Source: Heliocybe sulcata | Lineage: Eukaryota > Basidiomycota > Agaricomycetes > Gloeophyllales > Gloeophyllaceae | NCBI GenBank assembly: GCA_004369045.1 | Contig: ML213536.1 | Span: 36,571 to 100,570 of the forward strand | Direction of reading: 5' to 3' | DNA length: 64,000 bases | Part shown: positions 11,238 to 23,136 of the stretch, in pieces | Position numbering within the stretch: the stretch's first letter is position 1 | Layout: every line of letters starts with the position of its first letter | Made by a program: the position numbers and the translations under genes | Notes under the pieces: generated by a model | What the model saw: the letters and a program-made list of their open reading frames with translations, nothing else | Database searches by the model: none | What the model was told of the DNA's origin: nothing

Positions 11238-14213
11238 TCAGGTTTGACTAGGACTGCTCGCCACAGTCGCAGACTGAGTGCCGCTACCGCTTATGTACTG
11301 GGTAGCGCTGCCAGTCACGGACAGTACACTAGCGGCTGTGGGCTGAGGATTGGGCAGGAGCTGTGTCCCGTTCGGCTGAGGCGGCGGCGCCAGCTTGGCA
11401 CATTGGTTTCCGGTGCAGGGTTCCGTTGAGGTAGCGTTGAAATGGTAGTACTCGGGACACAGGCCCGCCCAGTCCACTGGGGAATGATGAGATAAGATAC
11501 AGTTGGACGTGGGGTAGCAAGGCGACGTACGAGGGATGGGGAACTCGTCGAGCGGCGTTTGAGGTACTTCTTCGGCGAACACGACTGCGAAGCCGCTGGA
11601 ATGGGTAGTGGTTAGAGAGAGATGGGATGCAGGTCTGAGGACTTACGATGCGAGGTGGTAGTCAATGTGGCTGTAAGCAGTTTGTTAGCAGGTGATATAG
11701 GGGGGATTATCCGAGCGTACCAGTGCAGGATCCAGGGTCCGGGGTTGTCCGTCTCGAAACGGATTGTGACGTTGTCGCTAGCGCTGTTGCCTGAAGAAGA
11801 CAGGTCAATATGGTTCTTTCCCCAGAGTATGACAGCACACCTGAAGACACCACGTCACGCCCTATGATACGCTTATTAAAATGTATACGGGCACCAGTGT
11901 ACATTCGTTACTCACGAGGAGGGTTCTACGATGGAAAGGTCAGCAGTGGTGGGTGGAACTAGGGCAAAAAGGACGTACCACATAGTTGTAGTCGTTAGGC
12001 CCTGTGCCTGCACTGCGGACCACCGAGAAAGAATGCTGGGTCGTGCATCAGTACGTGTATGACAGCATATTCTACCAGGAAGCTTACCCCGTGCAAGTGG
12101 AGGGGATGCTGCCGGAACCATGCATCAGTCTCTGTCAATCCTTTCATAAGCGAAATTCCCTTACCGGTCCACCAGCCGTATTGAGCATCGGGAACGACAA
12201 CTCGATGACTACCAAAGAGTTAGCCTATGCATGTCCTGCGAACGCAGGTCGTGCGCCACGTACCTTTGTTCGCCGGGAGGGAATAGACGCTTCCCGGCGG
12301 CAGTAACTTCTGCGCCTGGGCCCCATTCAGGATCTGAAGAAGGACCGGCACCGTTGGCGAATCGTACGTGACATTGTTCACGCTGAAGTTGCCCGTGGGT
12401 ACAGTAGGCGTAGAGTCCGCCCCGGCAACCTAGACGCCAGCCCCATCAGATATGCGGGAATAGCAATCCAGAGGAAAGAAGAGACGGACAAGGTTGATGG
12501 GCAGGTTGATGTTCACATCCGCTCCACCTCGTATAGGCTTCCCCGGCTAATCCCGCAAGCGTGAGCCTTTGATCGGTTATTGGCGATATATATACCACTT
12601 ACAGCTGCAGGGCTCGTGCGAGGCTGTAGTATATGCATCAGCATCTCAACCGACTCGAGACCGTACAAAACACGTACGTGGAGCTGCGTCTCGTTGAGCA
12701 GGTTTTGGGGTGTAGTGATATTGGCAGTAGGCTCAGAGTCCTTCGCGCCGATGTATCTCAGTATGGCAGAGTTTATACCACCACTGGCGCCTAGCACCCC
12801 AGGTGCACCAGGTCCGGTCTGCGACCATATCCCTAAAATGATTGCTTAGCGGTGGGAATCTCAGGGCAGTGAAGCGGTGGAACTCACAATAGTTTCCAAC
12901 CGGTTGGTTCGCATCGAGCTATACAAATGAGATGAGACTCATTAAGAGGATGGCAGATAGCATGCGTCTCACAATAAATGAGTAACGTTGGCCTGCAGTG
13001 AATGCGTTAATGGGTCAAGCGGTCATCAGGGACAGTAGCGCAGCTGACTTACCAGCAAAAATCGGGATGGCACCGACTGTCACGGGCTCGTGGAGTTCGC
13101 CGTCTGCTTCGATAACGGTCATGCTGTGGCCGTCAATCCAGACGATGAAGTTGGGATCGCAGGATATCGACACGAGGCGCATGCGGTAGCTGTGGAATTT
13201 CAGAAGGTCATGACTGAGTTGCATGGGGATATAGTGAGTCCACCGACCGTTTGCCCTTCTCAACCGTTATGACAGCCAGATCACTCTGAGGACCGCCGGG
13301 ATATCTGCCTTTGCCGTTGATGAGGGTGGAATTAATTGTTATACTGTGGCCGGGAAATGAGAGAGTTGTATGCTTTCCGAAGACAATTAAGCACTCACGG
13401 GAACTGGGGCAGCTGAGGAGTAGGGAGATGGTTCCTGAGGCAATGATTAGCTATGTATCCGACGCCAGAGCGCTGGACGTCTCACCAGTCAGAGATTGTA
13501 ATGACGGTGCTCTCTGGAGACCGCTCAGTTTAGTGTTAACATCGCGGCAACCGGGCTTATTACTGACCGTCGTCAACATCGTACATATGCTTGTAAGGGT
13601 CATTCGGGTCATAAATGACCAAAGGGCCCCTCAAGCCGTCGCAGTATTGATCCGAATAGTGGGAATGATACCAGAATGTACCGGTTTGACCCGGAGCGGT
13701 GAAGTCATACTGGAACGAGTTTCCAGGGACGACAGGGCATTGAGTTACAAATGCTACTCCATCGGCCCAGTTTGTGTGGTGCTGGAAAAGGCCATGCCAG
13801 TGCTAATTATGGAGTTGAACATTATGTTGAAGGAGGAGTGAAGGCTCGGGAACGTACGATTGTGAGCGCGCGTTGCATCGACGTGTCATCGAGGAAGTCG
13901 TGCACATTCAGGCGGAAATTGTCGCCCTGGCAAGTCGTTCAGTACAGACTCCTTTTGGAGATCGAAGTCTTACCTTGTTTGCCTTGATGAGTGGGGCAGG
14001 GAATTGACCGTCGACGAGAACTGCTCTATAACACACCGTCAATACCACAGCAACAGCGAGCATTGAATATACCTACGAGCGGTTGAAACCATCAGGTGCA
14101 ATCACTTTGTTGACCACGTACAGGTCGCTGACGGGCCCAACGAAGCTCTGAGCATGGGAGGTGACTGCAAGAGAGAGGACACCAAGTGCCCATAATGAAT
14201 TATAGACAGACAT
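11238..14213 (-). CDS. Laccase (secreted multicopper oxidase)
   Basis: The gene is interrupted by many introns. The product starts [22 protein letters not shown], a clear signal peptide, then [19 protein letters not shown]. All four laccase signatures can be spliced. L1 is [15 protein letters not shown] and L2 is [17 protein letters not shown]3 is [17 protein letters not shown], whose intron splits CACGGG|CAT. L4 is [17 protein letters not shown]. So all ten Cu-binding His and the type 1 Cys are present, and the axial position is Phe, usual in high-potential laccases. The enzyme oxidises phenols with reduction of oxygen to water outside the cell, in lignin modification or pigment chemistry. 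The tail after [13 protein letters not shown] is unusually long (about 60 residues, Pro/Ser/Thr-rich, with two extra Cys). A TATA-like box lies at 14312-14319. Confidence 0.93.
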
Positions 14214-14311
14214 AGCGAAGGGAGATTATAAACAAATAAGACAGGACTAAGAACGACAAGTCTTAAAGTTAAGAAGGATGGGGACTGGGTTTTGACGGCT
14301 TGCCTCCCGCC

Positions 14312-14319
14312 TTATATAA
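14312..14319 (-). promoter_or_regulatory. TATA-like box of the laccase gene
   Basis: TTATATAA lies about 100 bp upstream of the laccase ATG within a GC-rich background (GACTTATATAAGGCGGG on the gene strand). Position and sequence fit a core promoter. Confidence 0.55.
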
Positions 14320-16370
14320 GTCGCGCAGTAGTGGATAAACCATAGCGAACGAGTCAGAACGGAATTTCAGGTCGCACAACGGCGTAGGGCGCGTCATCAC
14401 AGCCCGACTGTACCGTTCACGCCACTGCTACCATGAGACTGCTAGACCGCTTGAGAGAATGATTGTGGAGGCCGCAATGAAACGTCCACATCTGACTCGA
14501 TGGGCTGCCGCTGAAGCTGGCAATGCTCGGCCAGGAGCAACGGTCATGAAGGCGTGATATATCGAGCCTGTGGTTCTCTGGAACTAACAGCGTTTTGGGC
14601 ATCGGGCAGGTGCATGCGCCCAAGTATCGCAACATAGGAGCACTACGGGTCATCGTTTCGTCGGACACAGGATTAGTTCCTGGGCAGTTCGGCGTGTAAG
14701 ACTAACCCAAAACTCACCTGAGCGGTACTAAGCTCCTGGAGCAGCGAGTTGCTCAATGCGGCAGCGGGGCAATCCGTTGCTCGATGTTACGCGCCAGAGT
14801 CGGTCTTACAAGGAACGCGCTTGCTCAGTTGACAAGTAGCCGGATTGATTTCAGGTGCTACTCGTCATCAACCCATTGACATTCGCCGCTAGCACATTTG
14901 CAATCGTATTGCCGTCGTTACGCGACTCTTGCTGCCGCATCGTCGCGGGTCCGTGAGCCACAGTGAGCGCAGTAACTCAGCGGCCTACGCGGACGCGACC
15001 TCTGGCTGAACGGGCGGCAGGATCGAATGGTGGTGTCGGATGGCGTTGTGTCCTTGCTGGCGATGCATTACCTGGTATGTCTCTCTCCGGCGATGGACTT
15101 TGCCCGATTCATGATTGATATTAATCCTCGGATACCATGGGATAGTATCGACACCGATAGGAGACGACTATGTAGTAGCCCGAGTTAAAGCAATAGGATG
15201 CCCCAGCGCATATTTGAGACGTAAGGATTTGCAACGCCAGACGTCGTCGCAACTGCAGCCGAGTGGCGAGCTGCCCGATGAGATCTGGCGCAAAAGCTCC
15301 GTGAACATCCTGCACCGCATGCGCGGTTCTCTGTTAAAGCTGCGCATCCGTGCCACATCAAATGTCCTCGCACATGTTTCCGTTCCACTGTCTCGTCTTG
15401 CATACTACCAGCTGCAATAGACGGCATGTGTGCAATCTGCATACCCACCACTGGCACTCCAAGATACGTGCTCCTCGGGTTGAACGTTGAACCTGCGAAT
15501 CATATGGCTCTTGTAGCGTCCACCACTCAACAATCGAGCTAGACTTCTCTAGGCTGCTCGGTGTAGCGTTTGTAGCGGCACTATTGTGGAAATCGACATG
15601 CTGTTCCAACGACGTTAGCCCAGTAAGTACTACCACCCTTGAGCAATATGACGTCGAACATCTCATGTATCATTGTGAGGCCAGCGCAGTAGTCTGGAAT
15701 GCATTACTAACCAACATCGTAATGCCATTGACCATTGTGGCCTCACTAGCATTGTTCTGACGGCACTGTAGCCGGCGACATCCTCTTGCACATCAGTGGC
15801 GCTGTCCGTGCTGCTGCTGTATCGGGCGCGGCGCTGGCTCCTCCAACCACGCCTCACTGGCGACTCCGAGTTGTCCGTCGTCAAATCGGAGGAAACTGTG
15901 CGCCGTAGTACGATAACCCAACCCGATGTTGCGCACAACCGTCATTTCCCTCAGAGTACGAGGAAATGACCGTTCCTTTGTACCTGGAGACATCGCTATC
16001 ATTCCTTGGAGAGAGAGAAAGAGTACCTGAACTCGAGTATGGTAGGTGCGTTCCCTCCACCGTCTCCGCGTTCTGTAGCTGCATCTGCATTCAGAGATCG
16101 AGCGCATCAAGCCACAGTATCGGACAGCATTACGCTGCGTCCAAGGCACTGTCCCAGGGGTACTATGGAAAGATTATGGAACCTGTTTCGATGAGAGGTG
16201 GCGATTGCATAGTAATACTCGCCGCTGACTCAAGGATATATTCTTGGAACTTCAGTAGGCATATAAGGGATCCAGCCCAGATTCATTACCAAAGATCCTC
16301 ATCGCGGAAGAACAGTCGCTGAATAGCAACAAGTCATTGATATCCACGTGTTATCCTTCATTCTCTGACC
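14320..16370. other. Long gene-poor spacer between divergent laccase and secreted-protein genes
   Basis: Open frames up to about 118 codons occur on both strands (for example 15793-16149 minus and 15115-15420 plus), but none has a recognisable family, signal peptide or splice-linked continuation. The left part must contain the laccase promoter and the right part the promoter of the 16371 gene. Confidence 0.45.
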
Positions 16371-17114
16371 ATGCGCCTGAATATACTCCTCCCGTTGTCC
16401 TTGGCTATCGCAAGTGCCATCGCTGCGCCTGTGAGTGTACCATTCACACCATTGCTTTCTTCCGGGCATCGCTAATCATCTGTATCTCAGGCCAGCTCCT
16501 CCACCTCCGGTGCACTCAGCAGCACGACCAGCGCCTCCGCGAACACCACCGCAACTTCCCAGACCAGCTCCTCCTCGGGTGCGACCAGCGCCTCCGCGAA
16601 CACCACCGTCACTTCCGACACGACTTTGTCCACCTACACGGCCACGGAATACTACCAGACGCTCCTTACCAGTTCCCCATATCTCACTCTCCTCCCCTCC
16701 ACCATCGTATGGACCGAGTCTCCAGCCAGCACGGGCACCCTGTCGAGCCCCTCCGTTATCTGCAACTGCCCCTTAGTTCCCGCTGGTAGCACGGGCACCG
16801 CGACCGTGACAGCGAATGCTACCGCAACTGTCACTGCGACGATGTCATACTTCACCACCATGGCCTCTTCGCCGTACACAACAGTCCTCCCCACGACGAT
16901 GGAGTTCGCTGTACCCGAGGCACTCGGGACTCCGGTCCCGACTTCCTTGGCCACTTCATACATTTGTCCCTGCCCGGGTGCTACGTCCACCAGCACCTCT
17001 GCGTCTTCGGCGACTGGGAGCTTGAGCAGCGCTACCATGACGCCTGCCAATGGCACTGCCCTGTCTACCTCCAGCATTCCTGAGTCGTCGGCGCAGACTA
17101 CTACCACCGCATAA
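16371..17114 (+). CDS. Small secreted Ser/Thr-rich protein with two CxCP repeats
   Basis: Two exons (16371-16430 and 16491-17114) give about 227 residues. The start encodes MRLNILLPLSLAIASAIAAP, a strong signal peptide; the intron follows directly after the likely cleavage site. The mature part is mostly Ser, Thr and Ala, likely O-glycosylated, and contains two related segments: SSPYLTLLPSTIVW...VICNCPLVP and SSPYTTVLPTTMEF...YICPCPGAT. No hydrophobic C-terminal tail suggests GPI anchoring. The family is not recognised. It may be a secreted wall-associated or effector-like protein; this is inference from composition only. Confidence 0.72.
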
Positions 17115-18216
17115 GGTGCTGTTCGTCCTCGCTTTAGGCAGAGTAAGTCGACCACGGCATAGACTGATGTTGTCCAAGGGACTGCGAATAGTTGTAATGA
17201 TATATCTTAAAGAACATTGTAGTGATAATGTATATGTTAGGTAGATAATCACGTCATTCATCCTCACATGAGGACAAGGGACCATGTGAGGACAAGGACG
17301 GCCATCACCCTGTACGGACCCCAAGAGGGCAGTACAAGACCGCTCCTTAAGAAGTTCCGATTGACAAACTCAAGACTGCGGTTGGCCAAGCAGAAATGGC
17401 CGCGGCACGATGATCACTTACCGCCATCCAACCAGGGCGAACATAAGAGACCGTGCCTGCGGAAACGAACAGTTAGGCATCAGGGATGGTAGGAAGGTAA
17501 AATGAACATAGTCAGATAAAAAGGTGTACAATCACTGTCGAAGCTCAGGAACAGCTTCTAGTTGATGAATTTTACTGTTGACTCATCGTGAAGACAGGGC
17601 AGCGGGGATATCACAAGGAAGGATGCGCACTGACCTACAAAGAGCACCTCCCAATGTCTCGCATAGGACCTTCGGAATAGACATCGCAGCATCTGCATTA
17701 CGGCATTAGCATCAATGAAATGGCACAAGCATTCATAACAAAGCAATGGTCAGATGGGGTTGCCCGAAGAATTGAGCTGTGGCGGGCATTTTCGGCAGCG
17801 GTGATACGAAGACCGTCGTGATAAAGCATCATAGAAAGCAACAGATGTATAGACACTCACGTAGACTTGTTTAGTCTGGACCCCTACATCCTCCTATGTG
17901 CGTGCGCAATCCTGGCGAAAGCACAGTCAGACATGTTACTACGAATGACAGCAATGATGATCAGAAGAAAATAAAACAGCCTTGGAATTGTCGTCAACCC
18001 AGACCACGAGAGTCCGATTCAGGCGGTAACTCCATTTGTTGCATCACGTAGGAATGATTAGACTCGATACGTACCTATGATCATCCATGCCAAATAGCGC
18101 GTTACGGAGCGGCGCACGGGTACCTGGTAGTATTGTCAGTTACAAGGCCTGCAGAAACTAATTGGAAACGTGAAGAAGATTCAGTGCATTGACATATAAT
18201 GTAAAGCATCGAACCC
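17115..18216. other. No gene recognised
   Basis: The sequence is AT-richer than its neighbours, with only short unconvincing frames. It may include the 3' untranslated region of the secreted-protein gene and downstream exons or UTR of the uncertain gene at 18217. Confidence 0.4.
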
Positions 18217-18507
18217 TTATAGGGCTCTCAGATACTCTAGTTTGAAGTTGTGGATCATCGTCGAAAAATGACGGACCAAACGACCTGGGAATAAGAGATT
18301 GCGATGGACGTACTCATAAGGTTTCGTCCACATCTTCGTCAAGCGCCGCCTCAAGTCATCCCGCACAAGGAACCTGTGAATGAACGAGGTCAGGATGAAG
18401 TCCAGATAAAAGAAGAAATAACCGATCAGTGTAACTATGACAAAAAAGACCACACTGTGTAAACCGCTTAGGTATGGCGGAACACTCGGATAAAAACTAC
18501 ATGGCAT
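18217..18507 (-). CDS. Possible small membrane protein, uncertain
   Basis: The frame encodes about 96 residues from an ATG (MPCSFYPSVPPYLSG), with a strongly hydrophobic stretch SVVFFVIVTLIGYFFFYLDFI followed by a basic region (RFLVRDDLRRRLTKMW). The shape is that of a single-pass or hairpin membrane protein. An upstream Ser-rich exon could be joined by a GC-AG intron, but no start codon was found for it, so the gene may be incomplete or decayed. No family is recognised. Confidence 0.3.
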   Translation of the reverse strand: MPCSFYPSVPPYLSGLHSVVFFVIVTLIGYFFFYLDFILTSFIHRFLVRDDLRRRLTKMWTKPYEYVHRNLLFPGRLVRHFSTMIHNFKLEYLRAL

Positions 18508-20766
18508 CACATCGCAAACAACAAAGACGAGACTTGCCTGATTTCGTACGGCTGCGAGGACGAGGAGCAGAGGCTCGAGGATGAGCGCGTCTCAGTAAGT
18601 TTTCTGTTGCCAACTTTAGTAACACCTCACTTAAGGGCAGGCCGGCGTTTTTTATCACGTGCCATGCTAGACACGTGCGCCACGTTGAAACCCGGTCAGC
18701 CCTTTCTCGAGATTCGAGCCACATTCGTCGAGCTGCAGCTATGCCACTATGGCACAGTAACCTCGAGCTTGTCTCAGTATGCTGCACTCAAGTGGACTAG
18801 CGGAGAGGTCTTACACAATATCTTCAAAGGACCGCGACTGGAGGGTGATGCATGATGGCCCGAATACGAAAACGAGGAGCCTGGATCCATGATCAAGTAC
18901 TGCAGTATGCAGTTAGCGGTGACATATTTACCTTTGCCAATATTTGCTGTCACTGAGACTGGACCAAACTGTTACTCTCGATGCCAGGGTCAATGCTTTT
19001 GGGCCGTTTTGCGCGACTTCGTATCGCCACCCGAGACGTCAGGGACGGCAGATGCAGAGAAGATCCCGCCAGAAGCGAATCAGCACTGCATTACGGACCT
19101 TCGGTCGACAACGTCCAGAGACAATCTAGTCCGCTAATCTGTCGGAGATCAGGACTTCAACGATCTCAAACACCTCTCTAACGCCGCTCTATTTTCGACC
19201 AGGGCGTAACGAAGGATTGCCAGTTAGGGATGGAACCAGAAGAACAGAGTATCGTTCTGGAACTTGCGTAGGACCTTCCACTGATTTTGAACCTCACGGG
19301 AACGTTCTCTATCTTCAACCTTTCTGCAGGTCGCTTGAAGAAGGGGCACTAGAGATCTCAGGTGTTGGTGGCACGACTACACGACAGTACATGTAGCTGT
19401 GAGCACACTCACATCCTTGTACGCGGAGAGGGGGCTGGAGGTCCAAAGATGTTGGACGATATGTTCGTGCCTCCAGCCTCGTAATCCGGCGCATGGGCGG
19501 AGCGTAGATCGTCATTCCTCGTCATCATGGTATGCGTGTATCTGGAGCACTGACAAGGCTTGGTTAGACTCCCTCACTCTGGGACCTTGCGAGGACTAAA
19601 GCTGTAATCGTGCGAGTTGAGCCGGTCGCTCTCTCGTCTTATTTCGTCTATGGTTCATCCTTCACAAGCGGTGGCAACAGCGCTTATACTCGAAGCCGTC
19701 GGATCCATATGTGAGCATCCTGCCGCATTCATCACCAACGACCTTAGTCATACTCAACTGGATTCCAGGCACGCATGAATACTCCGAGTAGAATCAATTC
19801 CCAAGCCCTGGTATTGGCAACGCCGCTGTAAGGACTACTGTGGATCCGTCCGCCGACTGCATCAGGTAACATCATCTTGGACCCCAGCATCGCTCGTCCA
19901 CTCCCTCGTAACTGCCGAAGCTCCGATGCCTACTTCATGTCAGGGTCAGTCTCGCGCCCGTCACGTCATTCATAGTCGTGTAGTTGTGCCGCCATTTTCT
20001 CTCCCCCATTCTCTTCGTTATACAAGCGGTGCGTTACCCAACCGATGTCGGCACAATATTCCACAGGATGACTACCGCTCGGTAATGAGGGGCCTGCCAC
20101 CGGAGATGCTTTACTATCACTAACTCCCTCTTTACTCAGCAAAAGTATAATGTTCGGATTTCACAGACTAAGTGTGCATTTGGGTACCGTCATTTCGGAA
20201 GCAAGACTCACACCTGCGTAATTTGTCTTTGCACGTATCGGATGGCAGCATATCTCGCAGCAGTAATCAATCTCCGCCATTGCGCTCGTGTCTGGAACGC
20301 ACATCGGTGCAGAATGCTGGAACCCGAGACAAAGGTTACCGCGCGGCTGACGTGCGGGCCCTACAGGACGGGCGTTCATGTAGAGGATAAGTCTATGTTT
20401 ACATGGCGTGGAATGAGGAACATCGAAAGCTCGTTGGAAGATTGGCGCAACCACAAGATACAGGATTACGCGGGAGAACTTCCGAACCATTTGGACGTAA
20501 ATCTCGCATGGATCGTTCCCATACTCTCATTCATCGACTTCGTCGCCACATACCAGTTCATGACCGGATGCAATATCCTTCCTTGTAGCTTGAAATAGAG
20601 CACACATGACGATGCCGAATGCAAAGGAAGTCGATGTACCAAATTAGCCTAAATGCTCTACACACGGAATTATCCAGAACACCATTATTCAGTACGCCTG
20701 TCCGCAAATATAACATCGTCCGTTGCCTCCCAATGCTGAGAATAACGTCGAGCACGGTACACGACT
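18508..20766. other. Gene-poor spacer
   Basis: Frames of 60-118 codons occur on both strands (for example 20242-20598 plus and 20161-20490 minus), without recognisable domains or consistent splice sites. No repeats longer than a few tens of bases were noticed. Confidence 0.4.
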
Positions 20767-23075
20767 TCAGCTTGAGCTCGGTGCAGGACCGACGACTACT
20801 TGCTTAGTCTTGCTGAGGCCAGCGATAACTTCGTCAGAAAGGTTCAAGTGAGCCTTCACGAGGGCCGGTGGCGTCAAAGCCAGCCACTACAACACAGTGT
20901 CTTAGTGCTCTCTGAGAAGGTAGCGGATCGCGAAAGAAACTTACCTGAGTCAGACTAATGTCCTGGTATATGTCTGTAGCCATGGAATATGAGGGCCTGC
21001 GAAACGGACTTCTGACGGACACTCACTGGTCTTGAAGATCTCAAGGAAATGAAGCGTAGTGTTCCCGGTGTTCTCGACATAGTGTCCTGTGAATAGTAGT
21101 TAGCCAATGCCCTCTCTTCGGGACGTGCTTACGCACCATATGAAGCAGGAATGTAGCCTAAGCAGCAACGTCAGCATTATCTCCATACGACGATTTCCAT
21201 GTGATAATAAGGTTACGTACCGACATCGCCAGGCTTGGTCATGATTCGCATCAGGATGCAAGCTATGTCATCGGTAGAGGAAAGCTCACCTGATAATCAA
21301 ACGTCCGTGCGTTTCCCGTGGATCCGAAAAGCGTGATGCGAGCGGTACCTCCACTGACGTTACGGTAAGTCAGCAGTAAGAAACCTCGCGGTGCCATGCC
21401 ACGTACAGGAAGTAATTCCACTCATCCTGGGTCGGGTGCCACTGTGGAAGATTGAGATACTGACAAGGGCGAAGGACTAGTATCTTACATGCAGTTCCCT
21501 GTCGCGATATTAGTTGCTATATGGAACGCATTTGCGAGTCAGCGCACCTCATTGCTCCAGGCTCGACAGTCACTTCTGCGACTGCAGTGTTCACGGAGAC
21601 AGGGAAGGTCCGAGAATCCACGACCTTGACGGTGCCTCCGGAAAGCTGAGTCGCAGCAACCTGTGACATTTTGAACGTATATGCCTCCGGAACAGTTCCC
21701 TGAGGATTTTCCGGAGCCTGAGCATTATCAGGAGGCGCAGCTGCAGAGAGTTAGTGCGGTGCAGGGACGGAACTCCTAAACCACTGACCACTCGGGAATA
21801 TGTACAACTGCTGAGCCGGAATGTGGTCGAACGCGGATATATCGGTCTGGAAGTTCTTAGCGATCACTTCCTTGGGTACGTGCGCCAACCAGTCGGTGAG
21901 CTAAACATAGGTGAGCACTGTGAGGCTAGAGGCCGCAGAAAGGGCGCTGACCAAGAAAGTAGCATCTTCGCTAAATGCGCCATCGTCAAATACCTGAAAG
22001 AGGCGATTCGTCAAGGTATATTGCTCCAAGTAGGACATTACACACCAGCAAGAATTCACAACCGTCTGGATCATCCGCCGTAGCCTGCAAAGAATGCGGG
22101 ACACCGGCGGGAAAGTACCATAGATCACCTGCACCCTGTATGCCGATATTGAGAAGACAGTATAAAAGGCGGCAGGCATTGCACATACGACGGTACCAAG
22201 ATAATTCTGCCCATTCTGGTCTACCGCAGACACTTGTACCGAGCCCTGAAAAGGGCCTCGTCAGAAGTGTCCTGACAGGCCAAGGCTCGGACACACCTTA
22301 AGTACATATGCCCACTGATTGGAATGACATTAGAAGCGCAGGAAGTGTGAACGACGTCCAACTAACCTCGTCTGTTTTGTGCCAGTGCAATTCCCTGCGG
22401 CTACCAGTCAATAAGAGGCGCAAAGGAGGAGCTTCAACACGAACCGGATAGCACCAACTTCGAGGCGCATGTTCACGCCGGCCATTTCTACTCGGACAAA
22501 TGAATTATGGAAGTATGGTATATATGCCAAAAGTTACTGACCAGTAGCCACAGGCATGACGGCCTCTGTACGAGACTGTAAGAAGCGAAATGATCGAAAC
22601 TAGACTAGAACATACCGTTTTGTTGACGAGCCCAGCCTCCAGTCTGCAACCGATTATGACTTAAGCCCATGGGCCACTTCGCATTGCCTCTGTATCATGA
22701 CAACGTTGTTAGCATGCCCACAGCTAACAAAGAGACACACGCACATTGTGCCGGCATCTGTCGATGGAGGAGCAAGAAGGTCGGGGTTCTCCAGGTCGCT
22801 GTGGACGTAGCATGATTAGAGGGTGACTTCTCGCCACAAAGGATCAAGGCTTACATAGGGACGTTCTGTGGACCTATCACAGTGGATCCCAAGGTTCCGC
22901 GTATGGCCTCCGGGGTGCTGGTAGAGCTTTCGTTCCAGAGAGTATAGTTAGGATCGTCAGTGGCGAAAGGCACAGTTGCTTCTGGTTCCGCCGCAGAGAC
23001 GGACGGCGAAGCAGGAGCAGCAGCCGCAGCAGCCGCTAGCGCAAAGAGAGCATAAGCAGCCGACAATGCAATCAT
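20767..23075 (-). CDS. Oxalate decarboxylase, secreted bicupin
   Basis: The gene has many introns. The product starts MIALSAAYALFALAAAAAAAP, a signal peptide, then VPFATDDPNYTLWNESS and EAIRGTLGSTVIGPQNVP, followed by LENPDLLAPPSTDAGT, the first cupin motif RELHWHKTDE, SAVDQNGQNYLGTV, the second cupin motif ELHWHPTQDEW (its first His completed across an intron, GAACTGCAT|TGGCAC), a GGTARITLFGSTGNARTFDYQ stretch, and the end TPPALVKAHLNLSDEVIAG. Bicupin oxalate decarboxylases use manganese to split oxalate into formate and carbon dioxide, in the wall or outside the hypha, and control oxalate and pH during wood decay. The ATG at 23123 is in frame but lies only 6 bp downstream of the TATA box, so 23075 is preferred. 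Confidence 0.93.
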
Positions 23076-23128
23076 CTTGTACTTGGAAGCAGAGGGCACC
23101 CTGAATGCACTTGGCCGTCGCATGCCAC

Positions 23129-23136
23129 TTTATATA
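23129..23136 (-). promoter_or_regulatory. TATA box of the oxalate decarboxylase gene
   Basis: TATATAAA on the gene strand lies about 54 bp upstream of the preferred ATG at 23075. Its spacing argues that transcription begins downstream of the alternative ATG at 23123. Confidence 0.6.

Noticed and set aside
12040-12125. Frameshift in laccase signature L3
   Set aside because: The exon ends CACGGG before GTAAGC, so the intron is in phase and [12 protein letters not shown] is restored.
15240-15340. Possible F-box start (GELPDEIWRKSS) on the plus strand
   Set aside because: Only a few residues fit, and the frame closes soon after with no leucine-rich continuation.
15793-16149. 118-codon minus-strand frame as a gene
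   Set aside because: No recognisable domain, no convincing splice partner, and similar-length frames occur on the opposite strand.
21420-21455. Loss of the first His in the second cupin motif of oxalate decarboxylase (PQWH)
   Set aside because: An intron ends just before TGG; splicing from CAT|GTAAGA restores ELHWHPTQDEW.
23110-23115. PacC-like GCCAAG hexamer near the oxalate decarboxylase start
   Set aside because: A single six-base match is expected often by chance, and it lies downstream of the TATA box.
23073-23123. Start of oxalate decarboxylase at the upstream ATG (23123)
   Set aside because: It lies only about 6 bp from the TATA box and would put a basic 16-residue segment before the signal peptide.
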